In this document: positions 34,223-40,686 of the stretch, piece after piece
Layout of the letters: the number at the start of each line of letters is the position of its first letter
Position numbering within the stretch: the first letter of the stretch is position 1
IMG/VR virus record: IMGVR_UViG_3300007512_000075
Coordinates: 1 to 42,812 of that record
Length of the DNA: 42,812 bases
From: a virus
Direction: 5' to 3' (one strand)
Notes under the pieces: model-generated
What the model saw: only the letters and a program-made list of their open reading frames with translations
What the model was told of the DNA's origin: nothing
Database searches by the model: none
Position numbers and translations under genes: made by a program

Positions 34223-35264
34223 GACTCTTAACGAGTTCGCTGAAGAAGGAGCCGTAATCCAAGAGGTTACGGCTCTATCACGTCAACTAGGTAAGACCCG
34301 CACCGAACGTGATGTTCTTAAGGCACAGGTTAAAGAACTGGAATCTCATTTAGATGAGGCCGAAACCAGAGGCCAACTATTTACACACCTAGCAGGCCAC
34401 ACATATAAACCACCTAAGTGGCTTACGAAGAAAGCGAAACGTGACGCTGCTGTTGTGTGTACCGTTCTTTCGGACACTCACTTTGATGAGGTGGTAGACC
34501 CCGACGAGATAGGTGGCCGTAATGAATACAACCGGAAGATCGCAGTTGAACGGTTGCAAATGTATTTCCAAAAGATTCTGCTACTCACCAATGAATATAT
34601 TACTGGGTTGGATTACCAAGGATGTGTACTGTTTCTAGGTGGCGACATTTTCAGCGGAGACATACACGAAGAATTAACTGAAACCAACGAAGACACAATG
34701 CTTGGGTCGGTTATCTTCTGGACTGAACAAATTACGGCAGGTATCAATCTGCTATCAGAATACTTCGACTATGTGCATGTGCCATGTGTGGTAGGTAACC
34801 ACGGCAGGCGGTCACATAAGCCGCGACACAAGTTGCGTGTCAGAGATAACTTCGACTGGTTCCTGTATAAGACTTTGGAGCAGCGGTTCATCGGCAACGA
34901 TAAAGTAACCTTCGATGTTGCACCGGGTGCCGACCTGCTTGTCGATGTGCAGGACACAACATACCTATTGACGCACGGTGATCAGGCGCGAGGAGGAGGC
35001 GGCATCGGTGGCATCTGGCCTCCGTTGATGCGAATGGTGGCACGCAAACGCAACAACACAGACTTTGATTACATGGTGCTGGGGCATTTCCACCAGTTAA
35101 TCATGGCTCCGTCGTCAGGGTTCCTACTCAACGGTTCGTTGAAGGGCTACGACGAGTACGCTGCTATCAACAACTTTGCGTTTGAGGTTCCGCAGCAGGC
35201 GTTGTGGATCAACGTGCCGGGTAAAGGTATTTTGTGGCAGACATCGCTGCTAGTCGATAGTTAA
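34206..35264 (+). CDS. Calcineurin-like metallophosphoesterase
   Basis: The 352-residue product starts at GTG. Residues 15-55 are a likely coiled coil. The catalytic domain has all five metallophosphoesterase motifs: VLSDTHF (Asp90, His92), GGD (Asp147), GNHG (Asn198, His199), THGD (His257) and GHFH (residues 293-296). The fold binds two metal ions and cleaves phosphoester bonds; phage relatives are often annotated as DNA-repair or Mre11-like phosphoesterases, and the true substrate here is unknown. It is the last gene of the rightward module, an odd place for a nucleic-acid enzyme. A terminator-like hairpin follows within 20 bases. Confidence 0.8.
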   Translation: MPKDVKTLNEFAEEGAVIQEVTALSRQLGKTRTERDVLKAQVKELESHLDEAETRGQLFTHLAGHTYKPPKWLTKKAKRDAAVVCTVLSDTHFDEVVDPDEIGGRNEYNRKIAVERLQMYFQKILLLTNEYITGLDYQGCVLFLGGDIFSGDIHEELTETNEDTMLGSVIFWTEQITAGINLLSEYFDYVHVPCVVGNHGRRSHKPRHKLRVRDNFDWFLYKTLEQRFIGNDKVTFDVAPGADLLVDVQDTTYLLTHGDQARGGGGIGGIWPPLMRMVARKRNNTDFDYMVLGHFHQLIMAPSSGFLLNGSLKGYDEYAAINNFAFEVPQQALWINVPGKGILWQTSLLVDS

Positions 35265-35279
35265 TCGTTCGTTGTGTTG

Positions 35280-35323
35280 ACTGGATGCAACAGTTAGAGG
35301 TGCAAAGAAACTCCAGTTTTTTT
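35280..35323 (+). terminator. Candidate intrinsic terminator of the late module
   Basis: ACTGGA at 35280-35285 pairs with TCCAGT at 35312-35317, followed by a run of seven T (35317-35323). A smaller TGCA/TGCA pair can form inside the loop. It sits 15 bases after the last rightward gene and in front of the oppositely oriented genes. The stem is short and the loop long, so strength is uncertain. Confidence 0.45.
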
Positions 35324-35353
35324 GCAGGTCGATAAGTAATGCACTAACGATCA

Positions 35354-35494
35354 TTACTCTGTAACCAATCCATCAGCCCCACACAACGGGCACTGATTGT
35401 CATACCAATCCTCCTTCAATAGTTTCTTACCTACATACCCATCACAGTTCCAACACTTTACATAATTCTTAGCGCGCCCCGTTGGTTCACTCAT
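35354..35494 (-). CDS. 46-residue zinc-ribbon protein
   Basis: Reading leftward from an ATG at 35494, the frame runs to TAA at 35354-35356. The product has CWNC (Cys14, Cys17) and CPLC (Cys35, Cys38) separated by 17 residues, a compact zinc ribbon, with a basic start (GRAKNYVKC) and ending GADGLVTE. It overlaps the preceding gene by eight bases in the usual style of this module. It is the last gene of the leftward module. Function unknown; RNA, DNA or protein binding are all possible. Confidence 0.65.
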   Translation of the reverse strand: MSEPTGRAKNYVKCWNCDGYVGKKLLKEDWYDNQCPLCGADGLVTE

Positions 35495-35693
35495 TATCCA
35501 ACTCAGACAAATCATATTTAACTAGACGATCAAACTTGGCTTCAGTCCACAACTTCTCAGCAATCCCATGTTCCGAAGCATCCAACAAAAACGCAAGCAA
35601 CACAAACGCAGGCCCTTGCAACTCAAGTCTCCACATCCGTGTATCGTTATCAAGAAATAGGTTCGCTTCTAAATTTTCTGGATAGTCTGTCAT
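35487..35693 (-). CDS. Small acidic protein of unknown function
   Basis: The 68-residue product begins MTDYPENLEANLFLDND and contains WRLELQGPAFVLLAFLLDASEHGIAEKLW, a hydrophobic helix flanked by charge, and an acidic end (DLSELDNE). It overlaps the HNH gene upstream by four bases (ATGA) and the zinc-ribbon gene downstream by eight. The family is not recognised. Confidence 0.6.
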   Translation of the reverse strand: MTDYPENLEANLFLDNDTRMWRLELQGPAFVLLAFLLDASEHGIAEKLWTEAKFDRLVKYDLSELDNE

Positions 35694-36061
35694 ATCAGCC
35701 CCCGCTCCTGCGCTATCAGCGTTAATCGTTCTGCCTCTTCATCCCAATCCATCTTACTTGTTATACGACGCTTAACAATTAGTGCCTGATAGTTGTCCTC
35801 TCCTATCTGATCAATCGTGAACTGTCCAAACTCGACAGGGTTATCAGTAAAATACATGTGGCATGATGCACACAAACAGAATGCGTTATCTAAATCTGTG
35901 CGCGTGTGCCCATACTTGCGTGAAATAATGTGTGCACATTGCAACGAATCAGTATGACCACACTTCATGCACTTCCCGTAATCACGAGTGATCAACGCAT
36001 GTAATCTAGTGGCCTTGCCTTTGCTGCCTTTACCGTAAATATTAGCCACAAGTAACGTCAA
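35690..36061 (-). CDS. HNH endonuclease
   Basis: The 123-residue product has a zinc-bound HNH fold: CMKCG (Cys31, Cys34), LQCAHIISRKYG with His44, DLDNAFCLCASCH with Asn59, Cys64, Cys67 and His68. HNH enzymes make nicks or double-strand cuts; free-standing phage members can be homing enzymes or packaging and recombination helpers. This one lies in the early module away from the terminase, so a packaging role is less likely. The start at 36061 is TTG with GAGGTGA just before it; GTG at 36049 is an alternative with poorer Shine-Dalgarno spacing. Confidence 0.8.
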   Translation of the reverse strand: MTLLVANIYGKGSKGKATRLHALITRDYGKCMKCGHTDSLQCAHIISRKYGHTRTDLDNAFCLCASCHMYFTDNPVEFGQFTIDQIGEDNYQALIVKRRITSKMDWDEEAERLTLIAQERGLI

Positions 36062-36221
36062 TCACCTCTAGGTCGTACATCCCAAAGTCACTAATAGATA
36101 CGTTATCCCAATTAACTTCCGGTGAAAAGCCTGACACCAAATCCTCAGCGGTGTCTTCGTCTTCAGTATCAATAACCACATAAAACTCTGCTGTTGTTTC
36201 AAACGTAACGCCATACCTCAC
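36042..36221 (-). CDS. 59-residue acidic protein of unknown function
   Basis: The frame begins with GTG at 36221, preceded by AAGGA, and ends at TAA (36042-36044), overlapping the HNH gene by about 20 bases. The product starts MRYGVTFETTAEFYVVIDTE and has an acidic DEDTAED stretch, NWDNVSISDFG and a VIDVTCG end. The strand-loop-strand pattern suggests a small beta-alpha fold. It resembles no family I know. Coding is supported by the ribosome-binding site and by exact filling of the gap. Confidence 0.55.
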   Translation of the reverse strand: MRYGVTFETTAEFYVVIDTEDEDTAEDLVSGFSPEVNWDNVSISDFGMYDLEVIDVTCG

Positions 36222-36233
36222 AATGATTCCTTT

Positions 36234-36410
36234 CTAAATGTAATACACACTGCCCCTACAAATAGGGCAACACCTAGGTATCGTCGCCTGCTTCCACTCA
36301 TCATCACACGACAAACACCCACACTGATAGAGACTTAACTCTTGGGTAGAAACTTCGGAGGAGGATTCGGATTCTTCACAACCGGAACTCCCGGAGGTGG
36401 TATGTCCCAT
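36234..36410 (-). CDS. 58-residue zinc-ribbon protein
   Basis: A leftward frame starts at an ATG at 36410, inside the 3' end of the Gp3-like gene, with GGAGGAAGG immediately upstream, and ends at TAG (36234-36236). The first 28 residues are Ser/Glu-rich and probably disordered. Then comes a cysteine core, CGCLSC (Cys30, Cys32, Cys35) and CCPIC (Cys47, Cys48, Cys51), ending RGSVYYI. The core fits a zinc ribbon. The 77-base overlap with the preceding gene is larger than usual, so the true start may differ, but no other canonical start codon precedes the core. Confidence 0.55.
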   Translation of the reverse strand: MGHTTSGSSGCEESESSSEVSTQELSLYQCGCLSCDDEWKQATIPRCCPICRGSVYYI

Positions 36411-37144
36411 CCTTCCTCCATTATCTCAGCATCTACAACCGGACTCAACTCCGCTACCTTCGGAGCCTCCAACGATGTAGCCCGTGCCTGCCCACCCATA
36501 ATCTCCTGAGCAGAACACTCCGTCGTTAACCGAGGCACCACGAAATGCTTTGTCTGTCCACCAGATACTTTACTACGCTTCTCCAACAACAATCTACCTG
36601 CAACCAACCCGGTAGCCTGCATGTGCTCCAACACCTTAGCCATACCCGGAATCTCATTCGCTGCATTCCAACCCTTAGATTCCAACCGCCATATCCCACC
36701 AAACTTTATCTCAGGCAGAATAACTTGCAGCCTCGTATACGGCGCACAAGTCTGCTTGTCCTCAGCAGCACACAGACACGGCTCCTCGTCCATGTCAACA
36801 CCATCTGGGGTACGAGTAGGTGTAACTGCAACAACGCCGTCACAGCGGCGCTGACAACCACCACCAGACCACAACTCGTAATGCACATTGATACTATTCG
36901 GCGGCAAAAACACCCCGATATCAGTAGACTCAGTAATCACTTCCCATTGCTGCTGCTTAGAGCGAGGCGGCTTCCACTCAGAAACCACCCCGCCATAAAC
37001 AGCAGCAATCTGCTCTATTGCGCTCTTATCAGTAGACGTAAAACGAAACGTATCCAACGCACGCATCGCACGCTCAGTCTTAACACCCAAACGGATACGA
37101 CCCTGCTCAGGGATACGACCCAAATCAACCAGTGCTGTTACCAT
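36335..37144 (-). CDS. Gp3-like protein (recombination directionality factor family)
   Basis: The 269-residue product looks like the actinophage Gp3-like family, whose phiC31 member controls the direction of serine-integrase recombination. Signatures are GRIRLGVK, LDTFRFTS (residues 30-37), AAVYGGVVSEW, YELWSGGGCQRRCDG, a cysteine set (Cys97, Cys101, Cys123, Cys125, Cys133) that could bind zinc, and IWRLESKGWNAANEIPGM. The C-terminal 60 residues are Pro-rich. Start chosen: ATG at 37144 with AAGGGG upstream; GTG at 37165 would extend the overlap. No integrase is present in the window, so this copy may act in replication or another DNA transaction. Family assignment is by recognition. Confidence 0.65.
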   Translation of the reverse strand: MVTALVDLGRIPEQGRIRLGVKTERAMRALDTFRFTSTDKSAIEQIAAVYGGVVSEWKPPRSKQQQWEVITESTDIGVFLPPNSINVHYELWSGGGCQRRCDGVVAVTPTRTPDGVDMDEEPCLCAAEDKQTCAPYTRLQVILPEIKFGGIWRLESKGWNAANEIPGMAKVLEHMQATGLVAGRLLLEKRSKVSGGQTKHFVVPRLTTECSAQEIMGGQARATSLEAPKVAELSPVVDAEIMEEGWDIPPPGVPVVKNPNPPPKFLPKS

Positions 37145-37421
37145 CAGACCCCTTATACCTATCACGCATCTTATTCAACGCATTCTCAAACGCAGCCGAA
37201 GCCAACTCAGCAGACTTCACCGCATTCTCCAACACCTCAGTACCACGAGAATCAGGATCACGCTTAGTCCAATACGAAGCATGAGACTTCTTTTCTTTAA
37301 TGTACGGGACTAACGCCTCCGCAACAGCAAACACTTCCCAATACTCTAGACAAGCAACCGGTTCCCAATCATTCTCTCCTTCACCATGAACCCATTCCAT
37401 TGCAACATAACCACTACTCAT
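37125..37421 (-). CDS. Protein of unknown function, 98 residues
   Basis: The start is the ATG at 37421, seven bases after GGAG, just past the stop of the nuclease gene. The product has EWVHGEGENDWEPVACLEYW, AVAEALVPYIKEKKSHASYW, and a long C-terminal helix rich in Ala and Glu (ENAVKSAELASAAFENALNK). It lies between the Cas4-like nuclease and the Gp3-like protein, overlapping the latter by 20 bases, so it may work with them. No family recognised. Confidence 0.6.
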   Translation of the reverse strand: MSSGYVAMEWVHGEGENDWEPVACLEYWEVFAVAEALVPYIKEKKSHASYWTKRDPDSRGTEVLENAVKSAELASAAFENALNKMRDRYKGSDGNSTG

Positions 37422-37423
37422 TA

Positions 37424-38266
37424 CTACTCCATATCTGACATGCAACGGGTCTGAAAATCACAGTACCGGCATTGCCACGCCCTCCCATACGAAGCATCGT
37501 GCTCCCACCTACCCGTTGCTGGATCAGAAATCTCGGCAGGGAACGGGACATCAGGGTCAGAATGAGAGAACCTTCTACCAACAGCAACCGGATCCTTCGT
37601 CTCATGTACCTGATCTGTGATAGCAGCCAGCCTACCAGCCTCCTGCTCAGCCAACGGTACATATTCGTCGCGAGGGAAATGCCACTCAGTAGCAAACCTG
37701 CCGATGTCATCAATGCCCTTAGCCTCAGCCCTATTAGGAGCAATGTTCTCCATCGACAGATAACCAATCACCAACAAGTCAGCGTCCAATGCATTGGCAT
37801 ACAACGCACCCTGCAACACATGAGAATGCCTTGGACCCTGCCCATTCTCAACAGACATCTTGTACCCATACCCGTTGATCGTCTTCAACTCCAGCACAAT
37901 GACCTGCTGAGGATCAGTCTTAGTGCGCAACACCAGATCAACATGGCCGTAACCATGCTCACCCATCGTTACATCAACCTCTTCTTCAATCTCAACAGTG
38001 TCATCCTTGGCAAGCCACGACTTGACAGCAGGCTCCAACAACTCATGAACAACAGAACCCAACCCCATACGCCAATAGTCAGCAGTCGAAGGAGGATCAG
38101 TCTTCTCAACACCAAGCGTTTCATAAGCAACCTTGCGGGCACACATACCTGCCTGCGAACCACGCCACCTCATATCATCAGGCGTGTGTGGAGCCTCAGA
38201 CCCTTCAGCCCAATGTTCTGCTATGCGGTGAACAAACAGTCTTGTATCAGCCGTCGCTGTCAGCAT
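37424..38266 (-). CDS. Cas4-like / RecB-type PD-(D/E)XK exonuclease with iron-sulfur cysteines
   Basis: The 280-residue product has the layout of Cas4/AddB-type nucleases. One cysteine lies near the N-terminus (SQAGMCARKVAYE, Cys42) and three at the end (CRYCDFQTRC: Cys266, Cys269, Cys275), which would hold a 4Fe-4S cluster. The nuclease core has GSVVHELLE (His74), GHVDLVL (Asp110), LELKT (Glu126, Lys128) and a HVLQGALYANAL motif (Gln152). Such enzymes resect DNA ends to make single strands for recombination. The ATG at 38266 follows TGGAG by five bases; a TTG 18 bases upstream is less likely. It lies with SSB and DUF932 genes. Confidence 0.82.
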   Translation of the reverse strand: MLTATADTRLFVHRIAEHWAEGSEAPHTPDDMRWRGSQAGMCARKVAYETLGVEKTDPPSTADYWRMGLGSVVHELLEPAVKSWLAKDDTVEIEEEVDVTMGEHGYGHVDLVLRTKTDPQQVIVLELKTINGYGYKMSVENGQGPRHSHVLQGALYANALDADLLVIGYLSMENIAPNRAEAKGIDDIGRFATEWHFPRDEYVPLAEQEAGRLAAITDQVHETKDPVAVGRRFSHSDPDVPFPAEISDPATGRWEHDASYGRAWQCRYCDFQTRCMSDME

Positions 38267-38277
38267 TTGTCTCCATT

Positions 38278-38430
38278 TCAGCAATGTTTGAACTTGTTTA
38301 CCATGTAGTTAGCAACGATTCGTTCAACGATGTCAACAAATATGGTATCATCTGTCAACTCGTCGATTCGTTTATCAATCTCATAATGCAAATCCAATGT
38401 ATCAATCTGTGCACTAACTTCTATCTCCAT
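38278..38430 (-). CDS. 50-residue helical protein of unknown function
   Basis: A leftward frame from ATG at 38430, with AAAGG about ten bases upstream, runs to TGA at 38278-38280. The product reads as an acidic helical protein: MEIEVSAQIDTLDLHYEIDK, then DELTDDTIFVDIVERIVANY and KFKHC at the end. It fills the gap between two genes, overlaps the upstream gene by 17 bases and stops 11 bases before the nuclease ATG. No family recognised. Confidence 0.55.
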   Translation of the reverse strand: MEIEVSAQIDTLDLHYEIDKRIDELTDDTIFVDIVERIVANYMVNKFKHC

Positions 38431-38665
38431 CACGCATACCTTTTAGTATCACTCCATCATCCATTACATACACACTCACTGCCCCGTGTTGGGCCTGCAT
38501 TCGGTAACACCTTTCCCGAAATGCTTTAGTCGTACCGAAGAAATCTTTTCCTTCTGTCAAATACCAGTACTCTCCATTTAACCAGTCATGCCACGGATAC
38601 TTAGCCCTGTTGCTCGCACGAAAGATTAACCTAGTGGCCTCATCTTCATTCAACACTCTACCCAC
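38414..38665 (-). CDS. Protein of unknown function, 83 residues
   Basis: The product starts at GTG with GGGAGG eight bases upstream. It contains LNEDEATRLIFRASNRAKYP, HDWLNGEYWYLTEGKDFFG, and a strand-rich end (GAVSVYVMDDGVILKGM). It could be a small nucleic-acid-binding fold because of its basic and aromatic content, but nothing specific is visible. It is the first gene after the large hairpin at 38687-38723, so its expression may depend on read-through. Confidence 0.55.
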   Translation of the reverse strand: MGRVLNEDEATRLIFRASNRAKYPWHDWLNGEYWYLTEGKDFFGTTKAFRERCYRMQAQHGAVSVYVMDDGVILKGMRDGDRS

Positions 38666-38686
38666 AATGCATCCTCCCTAATATAT

Positions 38687-38723
38687 GGGAGGTAAGACTT
38701 GACCCCTCAAAGTCTTACCTCCC
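38687..38723 (-). terminator. Perfect 14-pair hairpin between early genes
   Basis: GGGAGGTAAGACTT at 38687-38700 pairs perfectly with AAGTCTTACCTCCC at 38710-38723 around a nine-base loop. On the leftward transcript it follows the DUF932 gene by about 26 bases and is followed by ATATATTAGGG, not by a T-run. The leftward 5' arm begins GGGAGG, which resembles a Shine-Dalgarno sequence. It may terminate or protect the upstream message, or bind a regulator. Confidence 0.6.
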
Positions 38724-38749
38724 AAACCTTTACTCAACTAACAAAACCT

Positions 38750-39736
38750 TTACGCAGTCAACAAAGCCAAAGCGCTATCAGCCAACGGAGCCTTCCCATT
38801 GATCGCCTTCGTCAACGAACGCTGCTTCGCAGTCTCACTATCCGTAAACTGTGCATTGATCTGATGCTGCTCCGCACCCTGAACCGCATTGTAAGCCAAC
38901 CACTTGTTACCAACACCGCTCGGTGCCCAATGCTCACACTCCTCGTTCCACTTCGTAGTCATAGCACCACGCTTCCGCTCAACCAGATTCAACGCACGCT
39001 GATGCCACTCCTTACCTTCCTTCTTCGGAGGCAACGGCACCAACTGCTTCACCAACTGACTGAAATGAAAGTCAGTGAACACCTGATCCTTCATGATCTG
39101 CGCCTGCGTAGCCACGATACGCGCCCGATCAACTGCAGCCTCAATGATGTGTGCACGCTGACTAAACGTAATGTCATGAAACTTGGTGTGCTTCACAGAA
39201 AACAAAGCCGAAGCACTAATCAACTGGTTCATGCACCACAACCTGCCAACCAAATCATGCACCTTCGTAGCCCACTGTCCATTAAACGAAGAAGTCCAAA
39301 TCAACTGAGGTTTAATGACATCACCGTCACCCAAGTCGATCTTCCTACCGATGTCCTGAGTCAACGCCACCCGTTCACCACCATCAAACACAGTGCAAGA
39401 CGTAGTGCTATTAGGAAACATACGTTCAGCCATCTTCCCTAAAAACTCGTACGACCCAGACTCAGGGAACGTACCCGAATGGATACCCAACACCTCATCA
39501 GTGTCATCCCGTACTACATACTTATGCAACGGCATACCAGCATTCACACCTGTACCTACCAACGGAGCAACCATGTCACCCGACGCTGACAAAAACTCTG
39601 CCTTCGGATACGACACAGTGAACAAAGCACCAGCCTGATCCATTACATCCAACGCATTAGATCCCGTGTGCTGATTAGTATCCCGAATCTGTGTCAACGC
39701 ATCCTCATTACGGGTACGTTGCCTAATCCAATCCAT
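38750..39736 (-). CDS. DUF932 phage/plasmid-like protein
   Basis: The 328-residue product matches the DUF932 (phage/plasmid-like) family: GALFTVSYPKAEFL, then YVVRDDTDEVLGIHSGTF near residues 73-90, a CTVFDGGERVALTQDI segment and a helical C-terminal half with VDRARIVATQAQ and a final Ala/Leu tail. Members are common in phages and plasmids next to RecB-like nucleases; their biochemical role is unsettled but a DNA-processing function is often supposed. AAGGAGA precedes the ATG, one of the best ribosome-binding sites in the module, and a hairpin follows the gene, so it may be strongly expressed. Confidence 0.75.
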   Translation of the reverse strand: MDWIRQRTRNEDALTQIRDTNQHTGSNALDVMDQAGALFTVSYPKAEFLSASGDMVAPLVGTGVNAGMPLHKYVVRDDTDEVLGIHSGTFPESGSYEFLGKMAERMFPNSTTSCTVFDGGERVALTQDIGRKIDLGDGDVIKPQLIWTSSFNGQWATKVHDLVGRLWCMNQLISASALFSVKHTKFHDITFSQRAHIIEAAVDRARIVATQAQIMKDQVFTDFHFSQLVKQLVPLPPKKEGKEWHQRALNLVERKRGAMTTKWNEECEHWAPSGVGNKWLAYNAVQGAEQHQINAQFTDSETAKQRSLTKAINGKAPLADSALALLTA

Positions 39737-40023
39737 TACTTTCTCCTTTTCATAGCGTCACGGGCATCTTTCACACCCGTAACATTTGCTTTTATTTGTA
39801 CATCATCCAACTCGATAGATTCTACCACCGTATCAACCGGCTGTTGGTCCACCACCCCATCACCCAACGCAATACGCAACGCTCTAATAAAACCCAACAC
39901 CCGAGCCTTATCTATTTCATTTTCAAACGGCTTATGTCTAACAGAACTAGCGAATTGATTTATCAACTTGTTGACTTTTCCTAACTTTGATACGGGACCG
40001 TTCCTTTCTATCCAACATTTCAA
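39736..40023 (-). CDS. Small basic protein of unknown function
   Basis: The longest frame is 95 codons from TTG at 40023, overlapping the WhiB-like gene by 77 bases. A TTG at 39966 would give a 76-residue protein beginning INQFASSVRHKPF and a shorter overlap, and I cannot decide between them. The body has NEIDKARVLGFIRALRIALGDGVV, an acidic VVESIELDDVQIKANVTG strand region, and a basic end (DARDAMKRRK). Its stop overlaps the DUF932 ATG (TAATG). No family recognised. Confidence 0.5.
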   Translation of the reverse strand: MKCWIERNGPVSKLGKVNKLINQFASSVRHKPFENEIDKARVLGFIRALRIALGDGVVDQQPVDTVVESIELDDVQIKANVTGVKDARDAMKRRK

Positions 40024-40282
40024 CCATGCAACCTACATATGTTTTCAACACATTAGGTCGATGCTTACCCCATTGAATACTGCGTGAAGTAGAACGCAAA
40101 CCTCCGCGAATAAACAACGGATTGTCATCGGTTCGATCATCGACTGACACAGCAGACCACAAACATTCCTGTTGTACCGAACACTGGTAACAATGCTCGG
40201 TCTTCAACAAGTCAATGTTCATTCCTTTACACGCAGCCTTCGACCACCACGACACCATATCCAACCCGTTAGGTGTATTCAT
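39947..40282 (-). CDS. WhiB-like iron-sulfur transcriptional regulator
   Basis: The 111-residue product has the WhiB signature: WWSKAACKG with Cys18, then CYQCSVQQEC (Cys31, Cys34, Cys40), giving Cys-x12-Cys-x2-Cys-x5-Cys, and a turn DNPLFIRGGLRSTSR (residues 53-67) corresponding to the G-I/V-W-G-G motif. The aromatic Trp of the motif is replaced (FIRGG). WhiB proteins carry a 4Fe-4S cluster and bind sigma factor region 4 to alter host promoter choice. The spacing before the second Cys is a little shorter than usual. The C-terminal 45 residues are basic and suit DNA binding. ATG at 40282 follows GGGA. Confidence 0.75.
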   Translation of the reverse strand: MNTPNGLDMVSWWSKAACKGMNIDLLKTEHCYQCSVQQECLWSAVSVDDRTDDNPLFIRGGLRSTSRSIQWGKHRPNVLKTYVGCMVEMLDRKERSRIKVRKSQQVDKSIR

Positions 40283-40460
40283 ACGGATCCCGCAGCATCA
40301 CAACCCACCACTCCAACGCACAAGTCATAGACGCAAACGCACACCCTTCATCAAACGAATCAAACGGACCAATAAACTCGAGCCCATCCATAGGTGTACC
40401 ATGCGCAACAATATAGGAATGCCTATACTTTAAAGATGTTATATTGCTGACCGCTTCCAC
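40269..40460 (-). CDS. Small protein of unknown function, 63 residues
   Basis: The frame begins with GTG at 40460 with AAGGAGAG upstream, a strong site. The product has SYIVAHGTPMDGLEFIGPFDSFDEGCAFASM and ends WWVVMLRDPYEYT. The GPFDSFDEA-type motif followed by a Trp and a short strand is frequent in small actinophage early proteins and resembles a compact alpha-beta fold. It overlaps the WhiB-like gene by 14 bases. Confidence 0.6.
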   Translation of the reverse strand: MEAVSNITSLKYRHSYIVAHGTPMDGLEFIGPFDSFDEGCAFASMTCALEWWVVMLRDPYEYT

Positions 40461-40684
40461 GAATCTCTCCTTATAGCAGAACGAGTCGGTTCATTAACCC
40501 GCTCCCGATAGTATTCCTCCCTAGTCATCGTGTCGTAACCACGCATACGAGGCATCGGTCTTAACTCATGATGCTGCTTCGCTTTACGATTCTTACTGTC
40601 ACGCTTTTTACGCAAGTATGCCTTGTAATCTTTCCGGCAAATAGAACAACGGCACCGCTCATTTATATACCGATACCGCCCATG
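40439..40684 (-). CDS. Small basic zinc-finger protein, start codon not resolved
   Basis: A leftward frame stops at TAA 40439-40441 and is open back into the 3' end of ssb. Its sequence is RYRYINERCRCSICRKDYKA followed by a Lys/Arg-rich stretch and MTREEYYRERV, with CRCSIC as a possible metal site; it looks like a real basic nucleic-acid-binding protein. No ATG, GTG or TTG occurs in frame before the cysteines. An ATG at 40683 is one base out of frame: one extra G in the GGG run just after it (plus-strand C run at 40679-40681) would join it to the frame as MGRYRYIN. The coordinate given is the open frame from about that point. It may be an assembly error, a frameshifted gene or use of a rare start. 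Confidence 0.5.
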   Translation of the reverse strand, partial: HGRYRYINERCRCSICRKDYKAYLRKKRDSKNRKAKQHHELRPMPRMRGYDTMTREEYYRERVNEPTRSAIRRDSWKRSAI

Positions 40685-40686
40685 CT

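Noticed and set aside
37424-38266. Cas4-like gene as part of a CRISPR system
   Set aside because: No repeat-spacer array and no other cas genes are present; this family is common in phages on its own.
36545-39442. Plus-strand open frames of 240-278 codons opposite the Gp3-like, nuclease and DUF932 genes
   Set aside because: The sense genes have clear family motifs and ribosome sites; the antisense products are Thr/Gln/His/Arg-rich with no motif.
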